64,000 nucleotides of DNA from Eutypa lata (lineage: Eukaryota > Ascomycota > Sordariomycetes > Xylariales > Diatrypaceae). The stretch's first letter is position 1; every line of letters starts with the position of its first letter. The notes below the pieces were generated by a model. That model ran no database searches, was not told the DNA's origin, and was given only the letters and a program-made list of their open reading frames with translations. The stretch is taken from positions 1 to 64,000 of the forward strand of contig JAKULF010000016.1 of NCBI GenBank assembly GCA_022661535.1, written 5' to 3'. Below are positions 36,013 through 48,200 of this stretch, piece after piece. A program made the position numbers and the translations under genes.

Positions 36013-38243
36013 TTACAGGCCAGGTGGAGGAGGAACCTGATAACGAGATGTTAGATGGTGAAAAACACTATTGTTATATGGGGACGGTCATTGTGATGGG
36101 ATTCTAGAGGGGGGGGAGAGGGGGTAACATACAGCGCCGTAGGCGCCAACGCCGGGAGGGGAGCCGGACGGCGGAGGCGGAGGCGGTGGTGGTGCGCCTC
36201 CGGGCGGTGGGGGCGGCGGGGCCTCGGTAGGTGGGGGAGGAGGTGGAGAAGCGGAGGCTCCGGGAGCGGGAGGGGCCGGTGACCCTTGCTGTCCGGCTTG
36301 TTGGGCTGCGTAGTATTGCTGGTAGTATTGCATATATCTGTTTTCGCGCGTTAACAAGCAAACATTATAACATAGCCAGATTTCGAGTAAACTTACGCTG
36401 CGTATCCGCCGTATGCGGCATAGGGGTCCTGACCCCCATAATACTGTGCGTATTGGGCGGCATAGTCATTGGGGGGACTTCCTGCACCAGCAGGTTGTGC
36501 TGGTGATGCGACTGCGCCACCAGGAGCGGCTGGCGAGTTGTAACCTCCATAGCCTCCACCTCCGCCTCCGCCACCACCGTAAGAACCTGAGCGATTTCCA
36601 CCTCTGTCACCATATGATCGATCACCGTAAGATCTTTCACCATGATTCCGGTCACCGTAAGATCTACCTCCATAACCGCCACCATGACCACCATGCTCGC
36701 CATGGCCGCCGTAATGTTGACGGGGCGGGCGGGTCTTGAATTCCTCGTATTGCTCTTTGACATTACCAAGCAAATCTTCGCAGAGCTCTTTGGCCTTTTC
36801 TACCATCTTCGGATCGGGGCCGCTTAAGTAGAGAGAAATTCAGCTCTGGGGAACATGATTGGTAAAATATGAAGGGGGACTCACGCTACATGGAGATACA
36901 TCTCATCCTCGCTCTCGCGATTCGTGGCAGCCTCGAGATACCCAGAGCCTCGGCCCTTGATTTGTACTCGGCAACCAGTTTCCTGCTGAATATGCTTGAC
37001 ATAAGAACCACCATGCCCCACAACTTGGGCACGTAGGTTGAAACCTTGAACAGGTTCGAGGTTGATCGGTATCTTGGCCTCTGGCCATTTACGCTGTTTC
37101 AAGTTAGCAAACTTATCCAACTCTCAGGTTACTTGTCGCCATGTCGTACTCGTCCAAACTCGTCCCGTTCGACCTGCTCCTGATCCCGACGACGGAAACG
37201 ACGTTCGTCGACCAGGTTGGGGAGCTCTTGCTTCATCATATCTTCGATTTTCTCGACGGCTTTTTCCAGTCCGGACTTACTCGTACTGGTTACGTGAAGG
37301 TATAGCGGGGGGTTCTAGGGAGAAGTCAGTTGGATATTCCTACCAGTTGCAAAAACATCTTGATTGCTTACCGAGGGCGTGGCCATGCTCTTGTCGGGAT
37401 AATAGCTGCCTCGGGTCGTGACATCTTTACAAGTCAACTATGATTCTACAACGCAATATCAATGAAAGGGTTGAAGGTGTAGCGTACCAGCTCCGGTGTC
37501 ATCTTTAATCTAAATCAAGCAGCGGTGGTCAGCAGATGCCAGAGAGGGTGTTCGTGTGCGAGCTAGCACGCTTCCATGTAAGCAGAACTGTCCGCACACG
37601 ATATGGATGGGAGGTAGACAGGCTAGAAGTCTGAAATGGATCAGTAGAAATTAACCAAGGGTATTATTTACCATCTTCTGCGTGGAACCTTTGGTGAGTA
37701 GGTAGCGGTTGCGCAAATCGTTCACTTCGATGTCCTTAATATAGTCGCCGTCGGCAATGTACACATCGCCGTTGATATTAGCATGAATAGCCGCACCACC
37801 TCCGTTTGGCCCGGGGGATTCGGAAGTCGACTTGATAGGAGGAACATCGACGTGTTGGATTCCCTTCTTCGCTTGAATCTGCGCATTGATCTTGGCAGCG
37901 GCGGCGGCTATTACAATAGTTAGCGACCAAAACAATCATCAAACAAAGCTACCTAAGGTAAGTTCGCATTCTGTCGGCATATCACTAGTGAGGTAGAGGA
38001 GGGTGATGATCGTCGTGGTGGTGGCTGGGAAAACTCACCGGCGGCAGCAGCAGCATCTACGCCTTTCTTTGTTTCAGTGGGCGCGCCATCCGAGTCTCCC
38101 TTGAGTGGACTACGTTCGCGAGCAGACTCAAACTTTTTCGCAGGGGGAGAGCGAGATCTTCTGTCAAATCTAGAGCGACGAGGCTCCGGCTCTGTTTGGT
38201 CGAATCGCGACCGTTTCGCAGTTCGTCGATCCGATTCGTCCAT
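36013..38243 (-). CDS. KH-domain RNA-binding protein, KHDC4/BLOM7-like
   Basis: A 514-residue protein in nine exons: 38243-38039, 37907-37672, 37509-37488 (22 nt), 37424-37372, 37314-37150, 37093-36885, 36822-36397, 36337-36133, 36036-36013. The N-terminus is Arg/Ser-rich and nuclear-type. A divergent first KH-like region (from about residue 95, with DVYIADGDYIKDIEVND and IKDDTGADVTTRGSYYP) is followed by a KH domain with NLRAQVVGHGGSYVKHIQ, carrying the GxxG loop as GHGG. The C-terminus is Gly/Tyr-rich, then proline-rich, ending in VPPPPGL. This order matches KHDC4-type splicing-associated proteins. Many introns and two tiny exons. Divergent from ILV6 across 858 bp. The specific RNA target is unknown. 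Confidence 0.85.
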
Positions 38244-38936
38244 GGTAGATGAAGAGTAGTAATTGACGCTCTGCTCTTTTGTAAATGATTAGGAGTAATG
38301 AAATTAAAATGAATCCCGAAGAAGGAGTATTAAGAGCGCAGTAACAGGACTTGAACGTCTGTTTGTATTCGCGTTCATGGAATGAAGTCGCATGTAGTAA
38401 AGAATTGCTGTGACAGTGGTAGAATTTCTACCGTAACGTTAAGTTAACTCGAATGCTCAGGCTGGGAAACTGTAAATTCCGTTAGTAGAATGAACTAAAC
38501 TCTAAGTACCTAACCATGGTGGATGCGGGAATGAAGCTGCTGCCAATCAAATGCGATTAGTTATTGGTTAGTGAGGACCCTCGGCAGCCGACTACATTGG
38601 ATGCAGTTATGCATGTATGAAGATGGTACCTATTGTACATACGATCATGTAGGAACCTGAGGTAATAGTGGATACTCTAGGCTTGGTATTGTACCTAGGC
38701 GCTGCTTGTATGTAGTTACGTAGTACGAAGTATGCAGTTGGCTCATTCAAGTGCATGCAGCTATCAAGCATTAATCAACTAGCTTCTTGCGCTTATCAGG
38801 TATCGGTAGCCAGCAAGTCCGGTTGTATACTAGTTACCTAGTTAGACTCCGATTCTCGCAGCAAACAGGTCAATTGGATCTAGTATCAATATGCTAAAAA
38901 GTTTGACGTTCACCCTTTTTCTGCTGACGAGGTGAA

Positions 38937-38943
38937 TGAGTCA
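38937..38943. promoter_or_regulatory. Gcn4/CPC1-type site upstream of ILV6
   Basis: ATGAGTCAA contains TGAGTCA, the core bound by Gcn4/CPC1/CpcA bZIP activators. It lies about 160 bp before the ILV6 start, where functional sites are usual for amino-acid biosynthesis genes. Confidence 0.6.
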
Positions 38944-39075
38944 AAAGTGGGAGATATGATACCTTGCTCCAAAGTAGCCATTGGACCGTCCGTTTATCTG
39001 TCTCAACGCCTTTATAACCTCCCATTTCCGGCCTGCCAATTCTGGTCGTCTTTCAATTTGGGGCGATCGGAAGAA

Positions 39076-39098
39076 GCAAGAGCAAGAGCAAGAGCAAG
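39076..39098 (+). repeat. AGCAAG hexanucleotide repeat in the ILV6 5' leader
   Basis: Nearly four tandem copies of AGCAAG end three bases before the ILV6 start codon. This is a purine-rich, G/A-biased leader and probably a length-variable microsatellite. Confidence 0.7.
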
Positions 39099-39101
39099 AT
39101 C

Positions 39102-40131
39102 ATGGCGGTCCGCACAGCTTTCCAAGTTTCGCCTTGGAGGGCCGTCGCCACAACTCTGCGGGCAGTAACAACAACAGCTCCCCAAGCACGATGGAGCTCC
39201 AGTAGTACTAGCAGCACCTCAGCGCTCGCCTACAAGGCGATGCGACGACGTCAGGCTCCCCTCCCGACCAGCGATGCCCCGTCCGCCTGGTCCGCCCAGG
39301 CCGCCGTCTCTAATATCCTCTACGAGACCCCCACGCCGTCCACCACTCCGCCGAAGCGCCACATCCTCAACTGTCTGGTCCAGAACGAGCCCGGTGTACT
39401 GTCGCGCGTCTCGGGTATCCTCGCAGCTCGCGGGTTTAACATCGACTCGCTGGTTGTCTGCAGCACCGAGGTGGAGGACTTGTCCCGCATGACCATCGTC
39501 CTGACGGGCCAGGATGGTGTCGTCGAGCAGGCCCGGAGGCAGCTGGAGGATCTCGTGCCTGTCTGGGCCGTGCTGGATTACACCAGCGCCGCTCTTGTCC
39601 AGCGCGAGCTGCTCCTGGCTAAGGTCAACATCCTGGGGCCCGAGTACTTCGAGGAGCTCATGACCCACCATCGCGAGATCACCGCCACTGACGGAGAGGG
39701 CGAGAGCGCGCGTGAACTTGTCGACCGGTCGTTAGAGGAGGTTGCCATAGACTTCCACCCGAACAAAATGGTCGCCAGTGAGGCGCTGCGGCAAAAGCTC
39801 AAACATCTAGAGTCCATCACCTACCTGGCTCACCAGTTCGGCGGTAAAGTCCTAGACATTAGCACTAACAGCTGCATCGTCGAAGTGTAAGTTCAAACAG
39901 ACTATTCACGTAATGACCAAAAAAGAAATCGTTTCACTAACACACACCAGGTCTGCAAAGCCGGTCAGGATTGACTCATTCATGAAGCTCATTGGGCCAT
40001 TCGGCATCTTGGAGTCGACTCGCACAGGTTTGATGGCACTACCTCGGTCACCCTTATATAGTCACGATGAGGAGCTCCTCGCAAAGGATGCCGATGAGGT
40101 TGTAGATGCTAGCCAACTGCCCCCTGGCTAA
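39102..40131 (+). CDS. ILV6: Acetolactate synthase regulatory (small) subunit, mitochondrial
   Basis: Regulatory subunit that activates acetolactate synthase and confers valine feedback in branched-chain amino-acid synthesis in the mitochondrion; 321 residues. Exons 39102-39886 and 39951-40131. Residues 1-35 are rich in Arg, Ser, Thr and Ala, a mitochondrial presequence. The ACT domain starts at about residue 85: RHILNCLVQNEPGVLSRVSG, then RGFNIDSLVV, followed by the LVPVWAVLDYT segment. The C-terminal part has QFGGKVLDISTNSCIVEVSA, spanning the intron, and the KPVRIDSFMKLIGPFGILE block. An acidic Ser/Glu insert (DGEGESARE) typical of eukaryotic forms is present. Convergent with ARG3. The upstream Gcn4-type site indicates general amino-acid control. 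Confidence 0.96.
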
Positions 40132-40486
40132 ACCCAAAAAAATATCATTTCGCAAGGCTTGGCGTTAGCGGTACGGCTTGGGCCGGAAAATTTAAAGTCA
40201 ATAGAGAAAGTGCAAACTTCGTTGAATCATTCCACTACTAAGAGCGAGCGCTCATACAACATACGTGACCTATAGACTATGTATCCACCGCATAATATCT
40301 GAATTATGGCGATGTCTGCGTAGTTAGTTGTGCTACTACAGGCTAAACTGATTTTTAGAACTGTCTGATTTGAATGTAGACTTGGAATCTGCCCCAATGA
40401 ACAAATTTTCCATTTTTAGACGCCCATGCCGCCAGCCAATTTTTGAACACTGACTACTTCTCTCTAGGTAGGAAGATATCAAAGCC
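40132..40486. other. Convergent intergenic region, ILV6 / ARG3
   Basis: 355 bp between the stop codons of two convergent amino-acid biosynthesis genes; no features beyond presumed 3' untranslated sequence. Confidence 0.4.
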
Positions 40487-41736
40487 CTACAAGATTTTTC
40501 CCTTATTCACCACAAAGGCCTCGAGAACAGCTATGATTTATAAAAGTCAGTAAAGAGAAGATCACCTAACCGGGGGATAAAGGTGAGAGAAGAAACACAA
40601 CAGAACAGAACAGAACATACCAACAGCAGCCCAGAGCCGATTCTCCGCCTCGGGGAACACAAGCGAGCGCGGGGAATAGAACACCTCATCGGCGACCTCC
40701 TCGGGGTGGCGGGGCAAGCAGTGCATGAACTTCCAGCTGGGACGGGCGCCGCCGCGCTTCGCGAGGTCGCTGGTGACCTGGAACCCCTCGAAGTCACGGA
40801 GGCGCTTCTTAGCCTCCTCCTCCTGGCCCATCGAGACCCAGGTATCCGTGACGATGATGTCGGCGTCGGCGACGGCCTCCTCGGGGGCGAAGTGTTGCGT
40901 CAGCTTCCCCCCACCACCACCACCACCTCTGCCCCCCGGAGTGGTCTGACTCCGGATCAGCGCCGCTACGTCCTTCGGGATCCCGTACCCGTGCGGCGTG
41001 GCGACGGCGATGTGCGCGCCCAGCTTCACGGACCCGATGGCCAGGTCGAAGAGCACGTTGTTGGCGTCGCCGACCCAGGCGATCTTCAGGTTCGGCGGGA
41101 AGATACTAAGGCCCGCGCTGGGGCCCGCCGCCGGGAAGGCCTCGTGGATCGTGAGGATGTCCGCGATTATCTGCAGCGGGTGGAAGTCGTTGCACAGCGC
41201 GTTGATGACGGGCACGCTGGAGTGCTTGGCTAGCTCGGCGACGTCTGAGTGTGGGCCTACGCGGGCTACCATGCAGGATGTCATGGAGGATATCACTCTC
41301 GATGTGTCGTATAATGACTCGTTGACCTGTGTCTAGTTAGCTAACTGTCTTTGATATGTATATAATTGTATGCATGAAGGGTTTGCTGTGTAAGGCGAGT
41401 ACGAACTCCCAGTTGGATGTCGTCCTTCCCCAAAAACATGGAATGTCCTCCCATAAGAGCCACCGCAGCTTCCGTAGAAACACGAGTCCGCGTACTTCGT
41501 TTATTGAACATCATAGCGACGGTACGTCCAGCTAGGGACGTGCTCAGCTCCTTGGGGATCTTGCCGGATTTGACGGCCTGCTTATGCGCCGCCGCCTTCC
41601 GGACGAGGGCCGTCAACTCATCTGGCTGCAGATCCTTTATTGACAGAAAATGCCGGATGTCAGTAGACTTCGAGAAGCTCCGTTTCTGCCCATTGTAGAT
41701 GGCACTCTTGGCAAGTCGAAGGGCTGGTGACCGCAT
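40487..41736 (-). CDS. ARG3: Ornithine carbamoyltransferase, mitochondrial
   Basis: Converts ornithine and carbamoyl phosphate to citrulline in arginine synthesis (arg-12 of Neurospora, ARG3 of yeast); 359 residues. Exons 41736-41407, 41326-40621, 40530-40487; introns of 80 and 90 nt. The N-terminus (MRSPALRLAKSAIYNGQKR) is a basic, mitochondrial-type presequence. The carbamoyl-phosphate loop STRTR is at 81-85; NDFHPLQIIADILT and AWVGDANNVLFD follow, and the ornithine-binding Cys is in HCLPRHPEEVADEVF. The last exon adds VLEAFVVNKGKIL. A glycine run (GGRGGGGGGG) is inserted in the loop before KLTQHFAPEEAV and is unusual for the family. Two Gcn4-type sites lie upstream. Confidence 0.96.
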
Positions 41737-41853
41737 CTTGAGAAGGGTTCAGAACCTCCACTTGAGAGAAATTGGTGATTTCTTTCTGTGGGAATACTGG
41801 TTAGATGGGAATTGCTGAGAAGGTTTGGTCATTCATATACATAGGTATAATGT

Positions 41854-41860
41854 GACTCAA
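41854..41860. promoter_or_regulatory. Gcn4/CPC1-type site proximal to ARG3
   Basis: TGACTCA, a perfect bZIP core, about 120 bp upstream of the ARG3 start. Fits the known cross-pathway control of arginine genes in fungi. Confidence 0.65.
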
Positions 41861-42051
41861 CCCCTGGAATACGCCCTGCATGTAAGGGGGCAAGCGGTAA
41901 GGATTGACAACAGCAGCTAATAGGAGTGGTTAACGTGAAGACCTAGAAATGATTGACTTGCACCAACTAGTAAATGACTTACCGAGAGGATTTGAATGAT
42001 AGTCTCACTTGAATTTAATAAGTCACTGACTAATGACTGCAGTCTATCAGT

Positions 42052-42058
42052 TGAGTCA
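42052..42058. promoter_or_regulatory. Second Gcn4/CPC1-type site between ARG3 and the DUF3712 gene
   Basis: TGAGTCA about 320 bp upstream of ARG3 and about 670 bp upstream of the divergent DUF3712 gene. Probably acts on ARG3. Confidence 0.45.
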
Positions 42059-42350
42059 ACACTATTTAACTACCCTAGACGAAGCTCAGGATCGTGAGAG
42101 CTCTTTTGCGAGTATCGGCACAGATATTTGACCAACAGCTGGCACTCAACTGGTGAGATAAGTACCCGCTAGTTACGACAGATGCAGGCACCTTGCAGAT
42201 AACTTGATAACTAAGCCCACCCCGGACGGCGCTAAGCCCTAAAAAGGGAAAGCTGAGAGTTTGAATGCCCCTCCGTTAGTGCGCTGTGCTGGCTGTGTCA
42301 TCACTTTTGCCCCAATCGGAACCGGATTTCTGCTGGCTTGGGTGTGCTGG

Positions 42351-42388
42351 CGTGGCTGCGTGGCTGCGTGGCTGCGTGGCTGCGTGGC
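42351..42388 (+). repeat. Tandem CGTGGCTG octanucleotide repeat
   Basis: About 4.75 perfect copies of the 8-bp unit in the divergent ARG3/DUF3712 promoter region (41737-42729). It is likely to vary in copy number. The rest of this 993-bp region has only the two Gcn4-type sites. Confidence 0.75.
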
Positions 42389-42729
42389 AGGCTGATAGAC
42401 CTTCCCATTCTTGCATGCTGATGACGAGTTTCAAGTCTTCCTACTTTGTGATTGTTTTGCTTGTCTATATAACTAGACCATCAATTTACCTTCATTTATA
42501 AACTTGGTAATTTCACGAAGTACTTTTATCATTCACTATCGCCGTGGTAGTCGTGAGCATAGCTAGTTTCTTACCTATTCTATGAAGTACTAGTTACCTC
42601 TAGATGCCAAGTTGATAGGTCTTGGTACGCTCCGAATGATGGCATATGCTGCCCCTACTTTGTCCTCTTAACTCTTCAATACTTCATTCCTCTCAACAAT
42701 AACACCTACGAAAACTTATCGTGTTTATC

Positions 42730-45524
42730 ATGGCGGAAAACGAGACTTTGCCCCTACTAGGGGGAACGACAAAGGATCAGAATCCATCGCATGATCAATT
42801 AAACTCCCGCGAAACGACTCCATTGCTCTCTGGAGATGCCGAAGCACCACATTATGACGGAGAACATACCGAAGCCGCAGCTTCTATAAGATCACGACAC
42901 AGCGATATTCTCGAGACCAATACATCCAAGAAGAAATCCTGGAGATGGGCTTCTGGTATTGCCATCACCACCCTTTCCGCCGCCATCATCGCGATTACCA
43001 TTCTCGCATTCATACTCCCCGATACCGTCCAAGAATACGCTCAGCAGGCTGCCGTTATCGAGCCCACGAATTTATCTTTAGATTCCATCACCATAAACGG
43101 CGTACGTGCCCGAATACAAGCCAACTTCCGCTTAGATGGATCGAAAGTAGAAAATCAACATGTCAGGAGGTTGGGAAGAGCCGCTACTTGGGTTGCCTAT
43201 CAACTGGGGACAGAAGAGACTGAGGTGGCCGTTTACCTGCCTGAGTATGATAACGTACTGCTTGGAAGCGCCGTCATCCCGCCTTTAATAATCAATTTAC
43301 GGGATGGCGACACTACGCAGCTTGATTTCGTCGCCGACATAAAGCCTGGAGAGCTCGACGGCATTAGAACAATTGCAAACGAATGGTTGGAGGGTAATTT
43401 GAAGAGCTTGCGCCTTGATGGGAAGGCAGATCTTACCCTCAAATCTGGCATCCTTCCTCTGGGAACACATGCCGTATCCGATTCACTTGTGTTTGAAGGT
43501 CAATCTCTCTACCAAGCCTTCTCTTCTCTATACTTTGGGGAGAAAGTCTTTTTCTAATACACTGGTTTCCCTAAATACCTGCTTGAACACGTGACTGATT
43601 TCCTGAATAGCAAACAAAATACCGGCTATGCCTAAATATAACATCGGCCGACTTTACGTCGAGGATGGGCCGGTAAATGGTTCTATGGTCGCTGATGTAG
43701 CCTTGTCAGCGTTCAACACATACCCGATACAGCTCGATATCCCTGAACTCGGCTTTGACATTTTAGTTTCGGGCTGTGACAGCGATGATCTCATTCTCGT
43801 GGCAGATGCCGTCACAAGCGACGTTCATGTAGAACCTCAGTCCGAAGTTGATGTTGACGTCAAAGGGGTGATTCGTGAACTGTCCGAGTCACTCACCAAC
43901 GATTGTCCCGATTCAAGCTCCTCGCCGCTTGATATTCTCCTTCAATCATTTATGCACGGCGAACCGGCTACATTATTTGTCCGTGGTAGTAGCCATCCCG
44001 ACGGCAACACGCCTCAGTGGATTGCAGAAATACTCTCCAGCGTGACCCTACCTGTACCTTTCCCTGGGAGATCGCTGGATGGTCTTATCAGGAATTTCTC
44101 CTTGACTGACGTCCATTTTACGATGCCAGATCCTTTTGCTGAGCCTGGTGATCCGGATGCCGATCCCAAGGTGTCTGGCAATATTTTAGTTATCGCTGGC
44201 GTGCCTGAGGATATGAACTTCGGCATCAACGTCACGAATGTCATGGCGCGAGCTGATGTCCTTTACAAGGGCGATAAAATGGGCGAGCTAAACTTGAAGG
44301 AGTGGCAACATGCCAACTCCACCAGGGTTGAGGGTAAAGATGAAGCTACCCTCAGAATTGAATCCAGAGTCGAGGACGTACCCTTGAACGTGACAGACAG
44401 CGATGTATTCAGCGACGTCCTTCAAGCGCTAGTCTTCGGTGGCAAACCTGTTATTTTGGATATCGATGCGGCCGTCGACATCATGGTGGAAACCGCCCTA
44501 GGAAAGTTGATAGTGAAGGATGTTCCCGCGGAGGGAAAGATCCCAGTAAAACGTCCGTACTAGCTATTTTGATATTGTTAGTCAGTCACTCTCCCGATCG
44601 ATAGTGTCTTCGTCAATATCCGGCCAACCTACCTACCTTGAAAGCCGATGTCAAGATCCTCCATATGCTAACCCGACTTCAGCCCTGCCCAAAGGTTCCC
44701 TCGGAGCCGTCACGCCCAAAGTCAGTTCTCTCAGAGTCCTTGATACCTCATCTGATACGATGACCCTCCAAGCGGTCGTCAATGTCACCAACCCGACACC
44801 TTACACTGCTCACATACCCTACGCCAATATACATATCCTTCATAATGACACAATCATCGGTGAGGCTTCAGTAGAAGATCTCGATATTGTGCAGGGACCA
44901 AACGCCAACGTCGTGGTGACAGCCACGTGGAACCCATCCATGGGAGGCGAAAAGGGCCAACATATCGCCCGAGAGCTCATTTCGCAATACCTATCCGGCT
45001 ACAACACGACTCTGACCGTGAAAGCGCACCGCGACAGCATCCCAGGACAACCCATCCTCTGCGACGCCCTGTCACGTTTTAACGCCACGTTCTCCACACC
45101 GCGGCTCGGCGGCGACGACGACGACGATGGGGGCGGGGAAGGAGACGAGAAACCGCACTTCATCCGAGACGCCACATTCCACTTCCTCAGCTCCACGGCC
45201 ACATTCACGCTCGTCTCCCCGCTCGCCCACAACACCGTCTACCTGGACTTCGTGAACGCCACGGCCTTCTACAACCACACGGAGCCGGTCGGCCGCATCG
45301 TCTACGACCTGCCGTTCGCGGCGCCCCCGGGCCGCTCCCAGACCCCGCGCCTCCCCGTCTCTTGGTCCGTCGGCTCCGTCGGCTACGACGCCATCCGTCG
45401 CGCCATCGGCGGCAGCGGGCACCTGAAGTTAGACGCCTTCGCCGAGGTCGATGTCAGGTTGGGTAACTGGCGAGAGAGGGTTTGGTACCGCGGGAGGGGC
45501 ATTGGCGCTACTATTAAGTTGTGA
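42730..45524 (+). CDS. DUF3712 family membrane-anchored protein
   Basis: An 850-residue protein of unknown biochemical function found widely in filamentous fungi. Exons 42730-43498, 43611-44552, 44683-45524 (introns of 112 and 130 nt, the second with a clear GCTAAC branch site 11 bp from its acceptor). A 75-residue acidic cytosolic-type head is followed by one transmembrane segment (about residues 78-99, ASGIAITTLSAAIIAITILA) and a long extracytosolic part. That part is built of repeated LEA14/AsmA-like beta units: VRARIQANFRL, NVTNPTPYTAHIPY and similar blocks, with N-glycosylation sequons. A poly-Asp run (DDDDDGGG) interrupts the last unit. Intron 1 could alternatively retain the segment after FEG, but then the frame stops at 43557. 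Confidence 0.8.
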
Positions 45525-48200
45525 GATAGATAGGTTGGGGGTGTTGTGTTGTGTTATTAAACCTACCTAGGTACCTACCTTTGTGAGAGACTGAGACTGA
45601 GGATTTGGTGGTTTTTTGAGTACCGAGGACAGGGTTGCAAATTACTGAGTTTTCTTTTGGGAGTATCGTGAGGCAGTTTTCATTGTTTGGTTTGGTATTG
45701 GATGGGATTGGATTGGAGTGTGGCGTTTTCAGAGGGTACGTTGATTTGGTATACTTGAGCGAATAGGCTAGGGCGGTTTTGTATTGTTTTCATTTTTATA
45801 TATATTATTAGGATGAATAAGATGAGTAACTACTTAGCTATGATATGATAAATTAGTTTATTCAAATTCAGTGAGCAGTGTGTATGTATTAAGCACTATG
45901 GGTGAACCCTCGTTGGGTTTGCATTTGAACTTTTGTATATGTTGGATTTTGTGGTGCAATCATGGTTCGTGTATTTCTACGTATGTCAGTGGCGTTGCTG
46001 TATGATGATGTTGCTGGCATGTAGGGACTTTTTTAGGTTGTAAGTGGCTATCTAGTGCAATTTGTATACATACATACATACAAACCTACATACAATATGA
46101 AGCACTGAAGTAGGTAGGTATGTAGTATAGTCTTAAGGCATCCATCCATCCGTCCATCCACCTACCTTATCTGCTGGGCGGTATGGAAAGAAGTTAAGTA
46201 CTGTAATAGCAGAACAGTTTTTCATCCGGCAGCGAGGAATCGGCTGCACACTGAGGACCAGTTTGGTCGAGTTGGGCCCCCATTCTTCTTCGGAAGACTG
46301 ACTCTTCCGAATTGGGATGATATCACTGTGTTGCAAGACACGGGTTCGACTCCCGGTCCTGCTGCTCTTTGTCCCGTATTATTATCTTGGTCTAGTACCG
46401 AGAGGTCCGGTGATAATATTGTACAAGGCAAAATGGATATTTTTTTTTTATCTTTGTTTTCTTTTTGGAGTAGTTAGTTGTTACATTTCAACAATGGCAA
46501 TTGTATGTATGTGCATACCATCATCATATTAATTAAACCAATGAACATATTCCTAAGTAAAGGTTACATTTAATATCTACTATATTTCGTTAAACTTTGG
46601 ATAAAATCTTTATAATTAGATAGATATATAAAGGCTTAGTTAAACATTTTAACAACCATGATATACTTTGTGATGTTTAGGTACATATAATAAATATCTT
46701 TAGCAAGGAGGCAAATGGCCATTAAAGCATCCTTCCACTTGACAGGGCCTAGATCAATAAGTTCTTATCATATATGTTTGTCCTTGGCCTTAAAAGTCAA
46801 TGGTGCGTACCTAGTAGACTAAGTCAATGTAGAATAAATGTCTTTATCATCTTTTACATTTTCCTAACCTTGGAGTGTTTAAATCAGAGTCACCTATGTT
46901 TCCAATGTATAATAGCAGAAATTATCCACATGGTGTTCTGCCATGTCCTTACTGCATATTTTACTGTCTTTCCATTTGTCTACTTCCTTGACAACATGGA
47001 TTTGGAGGGATGCAGATCAGATGTTTGCTAAACCTACAAGGCCCCATCACCTCATATCACTTTCTAGACCTATCAAGAAAGCTTGTTTGACTGACGATAT
47101 TTACCCGAGTATTTGGCAAGGTTTGTTATTAACTAGAAGATAATAAATTCATGTGGACTACTATGATGCCTGCTTTAGGGTGTATATTGAAGAGTCCTAT
47201 ATCCCACTTGATCCTAGAGAAACTACTCCAAACAACTTTCATTTCTAGAGTTCGAATTAGGTCGAACGGGTTATGCAGCCTAAATTCTAGGAGCACAACG
47301 ATGCGTGTGGGCGGAGGATCCCCCATGTAACATTGGAACAGACATAGAAACTGAAGTAGATGATCATGACTACACCAGAAACATGGAATTGTCTGGGTTA
47401 AAAGCTAAACTGCAGTCTTGCTTTCTTGAGTGGAAGGGGGAACCTGTGGTAGGGGCAAGATGTGCCTCAAGTGAGAATTATCCTAGGTACGTTTGGTGAT
47501 TTTAGCATTCTGAGAAGCATAGCAATCCAAAGACTAGGATTATTTAAGTGATATTTTCTTTGCACTGGTTGGTTAATGCTTGGTTATGTTTTACTGTGGC
47601 TGTTTAATGCGAACACAATAGGTACATATGTAGAGATATGTTGTGACGGTAGGTCTGGAGGATGTCACGCATCTATGAATCTCGATAATGAGGTTAATTA
47701 GAGAGAAGAAGGAATCTAAATGAGTAGCCAGTATGATCTTCGGCCATACTTGTAGGGAAGAATGTATGGATGTCCTAGGGCATCCACCATGGCAACAACT
47801 CCTTAGGTTTCCAGCTTATCTCCAAGGTGATATCTACCTATTGTCTAGCCACTTTGTAACATATGTTGTCTTATGGAACATTGTAGAGCGTTGAAACTTC
47901 TATATTAATATACTTACTTCTAAGTGCTTTTGTTCGTGATGACTGATATGCTTCTTGCATATCAGGAAAATATCCTTGCAATGATACAAGTTGGCAGAGT
48001 TTTAGGCAGCCAAAGAGTTGGTAAAATAAACCTATTGTCATTTCCTGGTCAAGTACCAAAGTAGTTACATCAAGAGTGTGCATATGTGATCCTCCACATG
48101 CACATTGGTGTATGTATATTGTTCTCTTACATCTATACGTACGTGTGGTACTAAGCTGCTACTTTAATTTCAACATTATTCTAAATCGATGCCTAATTTT
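45525..48200. other. Gene-free region after the DUF3712 gene
   Basis: 2.7 kb with only short, motif-free frames. It contains the 3' flank of the DUF3712 gene and, near 46254-46373, a pair of Pol III-like boxes (A-box-like TGGTCGAGTTGG at 46264-46275, B-box GGTTCGACTCC at 46343-46353). No canonical tRNA cloverleaf could be folded around them. Confidence 0.4.

Larger units (their letters stand above)
38244..39101. promoter_or_regulatory. Divergent promoter region, KH gene / ILV6
   Basis: 858 bp between outward-facing genes. It holds one Gcn4/CPC1-type heptamer close to ILV6 and an AGCAAG repeat abutting the ILV6 start. Nothing else coding. Confidence 0.4.

Noticed and set aside
36104..36806. 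Alternative frames over the Gly/Pro-rich end of the KH gene
   Set aside because: These are repeat-driven shadows of exons 7 and 8 of the KH protein, whose frame is fixed by splice phases.
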